Made by a program: the position numbers and the translations under genes. Positions 60,975 through 64,000 of a stretch of DNA of 64,000 bases are shown one piece after another. This stretch comes from Asticcacaulis sp. (lineage in GTDB: Bacteria; Pseudomonadota; Alphaproteobacteria; Caulobacterales; Caulobacteraceae), in contig NZ_JAIXSV010000306.1 of the NCBI RefSeq assembly GCF_027484505.1, positions 22,687 to 86,686 on the forward strand, written 5' to 3'. Every line of letters begins with the position of its first letter. Position 1 is the stretch's first letter. The notes beneath the pieces were generated by a model. That model worked only from the letters and a program-made list of their open reading frames with translations. It was not told where the DNA came from and did no database searches.

Positions 60975-63038
60975 ATGAGCCTTTCCCGGAGGGGGCCACG
61001 CCTGGCCCTGCTGAACCCGATCGACCCCACCCATCCCATCGCCGAGCGGGAGCTGGCCCTGCGCATGGCGCGGGCCATCGCGGGCCTGGGCTGGGAGGCG
61101 GAGATCCTCAGCCGGTCCGATCAGGTGGAGGCGATGAACCCCGATGGCGTGCTGTGCCTGCACCCGCAGGTCACGGCCAAGCTGACGGCCCATCCCTGGC
61201 TGGCCTGCTACTGGAACCCACCCTCCCTGCTGAAAGGAGCCAGCGAAACGGCCCGCCGTTATGGCGAAGCGTTCGAGTTGACCTATGACGCCTATCTGGT
61301 CTCCGGCCCGCAGCTGGAAGCGCATCTGGCAGGGCTGATGGCCGGTGTGGGACGCGACCCGCCGACCCTGCCTTTCCATGTCAGTTCCCCACGTTCCAGT
61401 CTGACCCCCACTCTGGGACCGGAGAGCCGGATGTTCTATGTCGGGTCCAACTGGGACGGGCGGCGTTATCCCACGCTGCTGCGCCGCCTGTCGGAGGCCG
61501 GGGTGCTGGCCCTGCACGGCACGGCGGAACGCTGGTCGCATCTGGCCGAGGCCTGGCAGGGGCCGCTGCCCTTCGACGGCAGATCGGTGATCGATGCCGC
61601 CCATCACTGGGGCATGGGACTGTGCCTGCATCTGCCGCAGCACCGGGCCGAGGGCGTGCCCAATATGCGGGTGTTCGAGCTGGCCGCCGCCGGCGCCGTG
61701 ATCATCGCCGACCGGCATCCCTTCATTACGCACTGGTTCGGCGACAGCGTCCTTTATGTCGATGTCGAGGGGGGCGAGGAGGAGACAGCCGACCGCATCC
61801 TGAATCAGGTGGCCTGGATCCGCGCCCATCCCGCCGAGGCCCGTGCCATGGCGGCAGACGCCCAGGCCATTTTCAACCGGGCGCTCTGTCTGGAGGCGCT
61901 GCTGGAACCGCTGCCCGGCCTGCTGGACCGCCTGCACCGTCCACGCACCCAAACCCGGCCAACGCGCATCGGCGTGCTGCTGCCCGGCCAGGGCGATCTG
62001 TCCGGGCGGCTGGATCAGCTGGCCGCACAGGCCGGAGGGGATCTGTCCGTGACGGCCCTGCTGCCCGCCGATGGTACGGATATCCAAGAGACGGGGATCG
62101 GGCAACGCCGCCTGTCCGGCCCGGTCGGGCTGGAGACGCTGCGCGCGGGACTGACGGGGCTGGAGGCGTTGGCCATCCTGCCCGAGGGGGTGGTCTGGCA
62201 TCCAGGCCATCTGGCCGGACTGGCCGCCGCTACCGGCGACGCCAGCATCGCTGCCGGGCTGTGGCCCGCTCCCGAGGAGCCGACCGGCTTTCCCATCGAC
62301 CCGGTCGAGCGGCTGGCCCTGCCGCCGCCCGACGAGGAAGGGATGGGTGCCGAACGGCGGGCGGCCCGGGCCTGGCTGCGGGCCGGCGGCCTCTATTGCC
62401 GGACGGAAAGACTGGACGCCCTGGGCGGGGGAGAAGCGAACGGAACGGACCAAGACTGGACGCAGCTGGCCCTCGACCTGCCCCCGCTTCTGGCCGGCAG
62501 CGGCCCCCTGGCCCTGCCGGCGGTACCCAGCCTGACCCTGGTCCGGCTGCCGGAGATCCCTTTCACCCCCCGGCCCTGGCCCGCCACCCGGCCAGCCGGA
62601 CCGACAGAGCAGCCGCCCCGGCTGGCCGGGATCAGCGACCTGGACCCGGTCCTTGCCGGCAGCGTGCCCTGGATCTGGCACGCTGAAGATTTCACCCGTC
62701 TGCCGCAAACCGGCCCGATCTGGCTCTATGGCGCCGGGGAGGGAGGGGGGCTGGTCTGCGACGGGCTGCCCGCCGCGGCCCGTGAGCGGTTGCGTGGCTT
62801 CCTGGACAGCCGCCGACAGGGGGAGATGCGCGGCCTGCCCCTGTGCCGCCCCGGCGATGTGGCCACCGCCGAGATGGAGAACGCCACCATCATCATCGCG
62901 GCCCAATATGTTTCCGACATCCTGCTGACCTTGCGCAGGCGTGGGGTAGCACCCGCCCATATCCTGAACGCCTATCCCTATATCGCCGCCAGCCAGGAAG
63001 CGGCGGCTGCGCAACAGGCTGCAACGCCGTCGATCTGA
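60975..63038 (+). CDS. CgeB-like glycosyltransferase, multidomain
   Basis: 687 residues. Residues 1-320 resemble CgeB/Glyco_trans_1_2 proteins (LALLNPIDPTHPIAERELAL, FYVGSNWDGRRYPTLLRRL, GVPNMRVFELAAAGAVIIADRHPF). About 330-560 has GT2-like spacing (IGVLLPGQGDLSGRLDQLA) but no confident motif. The C-terminus (605-687) carries PIWLYGAGEGGGLVCDGL, a small Rossmann domain. It is the last gene of the plus-strand run. A large antisense open frame exists here and is not credible. Confidence 0.8.
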   Translation: MSLSRRGPRLALLNPIDPTHPIAERELALRMARAIAGLGWEAEILSRSDQVEAMNPDGVLCLHPQVTAKLTAHPWLACYWNPPSLLKGASETARRYGEAFELTYDAYLVSGPQLEAHLAGLMAGVGRDPPTLPFHVSSPRSSLTPTLGPESRMFYVGSNWDGRRYPTLLRRLSEAGVLALHGTAERWSHLAEAWQGPLPFDGRSVIDAAHHWGMGLCLHLPQHRAEGVPNMRVFELAAAGAVIIADRHPFITHWFGDSVLYVDVEGGEEETADRILNQVAWIRAHPAEARAMAADAQAIFNRALCLEALLEPLPGLLDRLHRPRTQTRPTRIGVLLPGQGDLSGRLDQLAAQAGGDLSVTALLPADGTDIQETGIGQRRLSGPVGLETLRAGLTGLEALAILPEGVVWHPGHLAGLAAATGDASIAAGLWPAPEEPTGFPIDPVERLALPPPDEEGMGAERRAARAWLRAGGLYCRTERLDALGGGEANGTDQDWTQLALDLPPLLAGSGPLALPAVPSLTLVRLPEIPFTPRPWPATRPAGPTEQPPRLAGISDLDPVLAGSVPWIWHAEDFTRLPQTGPIWLYGAGEGGGLVCDGLPAAARERLRGFLDSRRQGEMRGLPLCRPGDVATAEMENATIIIAAQYVSDILLTLRRRGVAPAHILNAYPYIAASQEAAAAQQAATPSI

Positions 63039-63067
63039 TGTTGCATGCAGGGAGGAACGGTCCCGCG

Positions 63068-63458
63068 CTACATCCTGCAACGGATCGAAGCGGAGTGTTT
63101 CAAAGTCTGCCTCCGAAATCTCCAGCAGCTCGGCCGCGCGCAGCAGGGTGGTGATATCCCCGGCCTGAACCGCCATTTCCAGCCCATGCAGGAAATTCCG
63201 GCGCAAGGGAGCCAGGTCATCGGCCAGGGCCGGGGGCGGCAAGGGTGCAGGACGGCAGAGACGGTCGAAGACGGGACAGCGCCGCCGCGCCCGCCACAGC
63301 GCCCCACGTGACAGGCCGCACCAGGAAGCAACCCGCCCCACCGGCACCCCGTCGGCAAGCGCCAGCGCCACGGCCTGCCAGCCCCCATCATCCAGTGTGC
63401 GGGAATTCAGTCCTGGGAACCGGGAGGGAAAAGCGTTATTCAGGGCGGAGGCGGGCAT
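63068..63458 (-). CDS. Small HTH-like protein, 3' end unresolved
   Basis: From ATG 63458, with GGGAG eight nt upstream, the frame encodes an N-terminus with a likely helix-turn-helix (GWQAVALALADGVPVGRVASWCGLSRGALWRARRR) and a helical segment (LHGLEMAVQAGDITTLLRAAELLEISEADFETLR). The frame has no stop before 58.9 kb, which cannot be genuine; a stop in the neighbouring frame (TAG at 63068-63070) would close it after a one-base shift. It is either frameshifted or mis-sequenced. It resembles small phage-terminase or DNA-binding proteins. It converges with the glycosyltransferase gene. Confidence 0.5.
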
Positions 63459-63537
63459 GGGAACAACTCCCGGCAACAGAATATAGGAATTTATACTTAA
63501 CATATGATTTGGGGAAAGGCCAGGAATCGCCAGGACC

Positions 63538-63640
63538 GGCATCGCGGCACCTGAACAGGCCATGGATCGGCAGGACGAAGTCGGGACTCTACTCGCGCCC
63601 CCACCCTGCCACGCTTTACCTGTTCAGGTGCCGCGATGCC
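63538..63640. repeat. 22-bp perfect inverted repeat in the origin region
   Basis: Arms 63538-63559 and 63619-63640 are exact reverse complements. They enclose the first iteron (63583-63597). The next base on each side does not extend the pairing. Confidence 0.85.
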
Positions 63641-63835
63641 CTATCCGCGATTCGGGGGGTAAAAGAAATCAAGGTGCTGCCTGGAAAATTGGCGGGCCGA
63701 TTCTGTCCCCGGGACTCTACTCGCGCCCCTTCGGGACTCTACTCGCGCGACTCGGACTTATCCCCGGGACTCTACTCGCATAACTATAAGTTAGAATCTA
63801 AAAGCCTTTCTAATAGCTTGCGCGAGTAGAGTCCC
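63583..63835. repeat. Iteron-type repeats GGGACTCTACTCGCG (replication origin)
   Basis: Copies at 63583-63597, 63711-63725, 63733-63747 and 63766-63780 (last base A) are direct; a fifth at 63821-63835 is inverted. An AT-rich stretch (63778-63818) lies between the fourth and fifth. This layout upstream of a rep gene is that of an iteron origin with a DNA-unwinding element. Confidence 0.8.
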
Positions 63836-63873
63836 GATTGCATTCGGGAAAAGGCCGGGTAATCTTACAGCTC

Positions 63874-64000
63874 ATGGGAACTATACATCAGCTCATCCGG
63901 CAGCACGGCAAGGATAACGCCAAGCTGTATGCCGACCCGGACGAGAAACACCTCGTCGACATCGCCGCCGAAGTCATGGCCGGCGAGCGGGAGGATTTGG
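63874..64000 (+). CDS. repA: Plasmid replication initiator, RepA-type (N-terminus only)
   Basis: 42 residues before the window ends, starting MGTIHQLIRQHGKDNAKLYA and continuing KHLVDIAAEVMAGERED. The HLVDIAAEVMAGE segment resembles the N-terminus of RPA/RepA_C-type initiators of alphaproteobacterial plasmids, which typically read VxxIAAxYMSDE. The ATG at 63874 lies 38 bp after the inverted iteron; no strong Shine-Dalgarno is visible. The partial length limits certainty, but the iterons directly upstream support it. Confidence 0.7.
   Translation, partial: MGTIHQLIRQHGKDNAKLYADPDEKHLVDIAAEVMAGEREDL

Noticed and set aside
58935..63563. Open frame of about 1540 codons on the minus strand
   Set aside because: It runs antisense to four well-supported genes; its composition (Gln, His, Gly, Pro-rich) is typical of GC-rich shadow frames. 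Only the N-terminal ~130 codons beyond 63.04 kb look real.
63583..63835. Repeats as a CRISPR array
   Set aside because: Units are only 15 bp, spacing is irregular (113, 7, 18 and 40 bp gaps) and one is inverted; this fits iterons, not CRISPR.

Overview
The window is GC-rich DNA with ATGA, TGATG and TTGA gene overlaps, rare runs of AT-rich sequence and Shine-Dalgarno-led starts. Gene content and style fit an alphaproteobacterium, most likely Rhodospirillales/Azospirillaceae-like; that placement is inference, since no rRNA or other marker gene is present. The right end holds an iteron cluster, a 22-bp inverted repeat and the start of a RepA-type replication initiator, so the replicon is probably a plasmid or chromid. 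No tRNA, rRNA, CRISPR array or intact insertion sequence was seen.

Almost everything else makes or decorates surface glycans. (1) 0-6.4 kb: the N-terminus of a Ser/Thr-rich, probably secreted protein, a methyltransferase, a family-4 glycosyltransferase, a Sel1-repeat protein and a UDP-glucuronate-4-epimerase-like protein. (2) 6.5-17.1 kb, minus strand: a compact operon of three very large glycosyltransferase-like proteins, a class-II asparagine synthetase homologue and a TPR protein. (3) 17.2-24.4 kb: a radical SAM protein, a transglutaminase-like protein and two methyltransferases. These four, plus the glycosyltransferase at 12.2-14.5 kb, share a repeated ~50-80 residue module with the signatures LEDGxPLGP, DIRxxGGGRFSHW and SSSDGTDPxxNGRxY. 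I do not recognise it as a named domain, and it is the strongest novelty in the window. (4) 24.5-30.1 kb: a strong terminator, three small phage-tail-like genes, a degenerate asparagine-synthetase-like protein and a family-2 glycosyltransferase with repeated YPDV/EGR units.

(5) 30.4-39.1 kb: UDP-glucose dehydrogenase, a decayed HAD phosphatase, a dTDP-3-amino-sugar pair (cupin 3,4-ketoisomerase and aminotransferase), a four-gene minus-strand operon (methyltransferase, PglD-like acyltransferase, beta-propeller protein, FemAB/GNAT-like protein) and a nucleotidyltransferase-HAD phosphatase fusion. (6) 39.3-51.8 kb: galE, then a tightly overlapping operon for a legionaminic-acid-type nonulosonic acid. 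It contains the 4,6-dehydratase, aminotransferase, hydrolysing 2-epimerase, acyltransferase, sialic-acid-type synthase, PtmE-like guanylyltransferase and CMP-sugar synthetase. It also has a formyltransferase, a PIG-L deacetylase, a second divergent NeuB-like synthase, a methyltransferase and a phosphotransferase, so the end product is probably not plain legionaminic acid. (7) 51.8-63.0 kb: capsule-type transferase, LbH acyltransferase-methyltransferase fusion, methyltransferase-PhyH dioxygenase fusion, TPR protein, epimerase, glycosyltransferase, TPR-FkbM methyltransferase and a CgeB-like glycosyltransferase. (8) 63.0-64.0 kb: a small HTH-like gene and the replication origin.

Taken together the window reads as a glycan island carried next to a plasmid-type origin. 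UDP-GlcA/GalA, dTDP-3-amino-sugar and CMP-nonulosonate precursors are made here, assembled by many glycosyltransferases and capped by methyl, acetyl, formyl and possibly amide groups, either on flagellin/S-layer-type protein or on polysaccharide.
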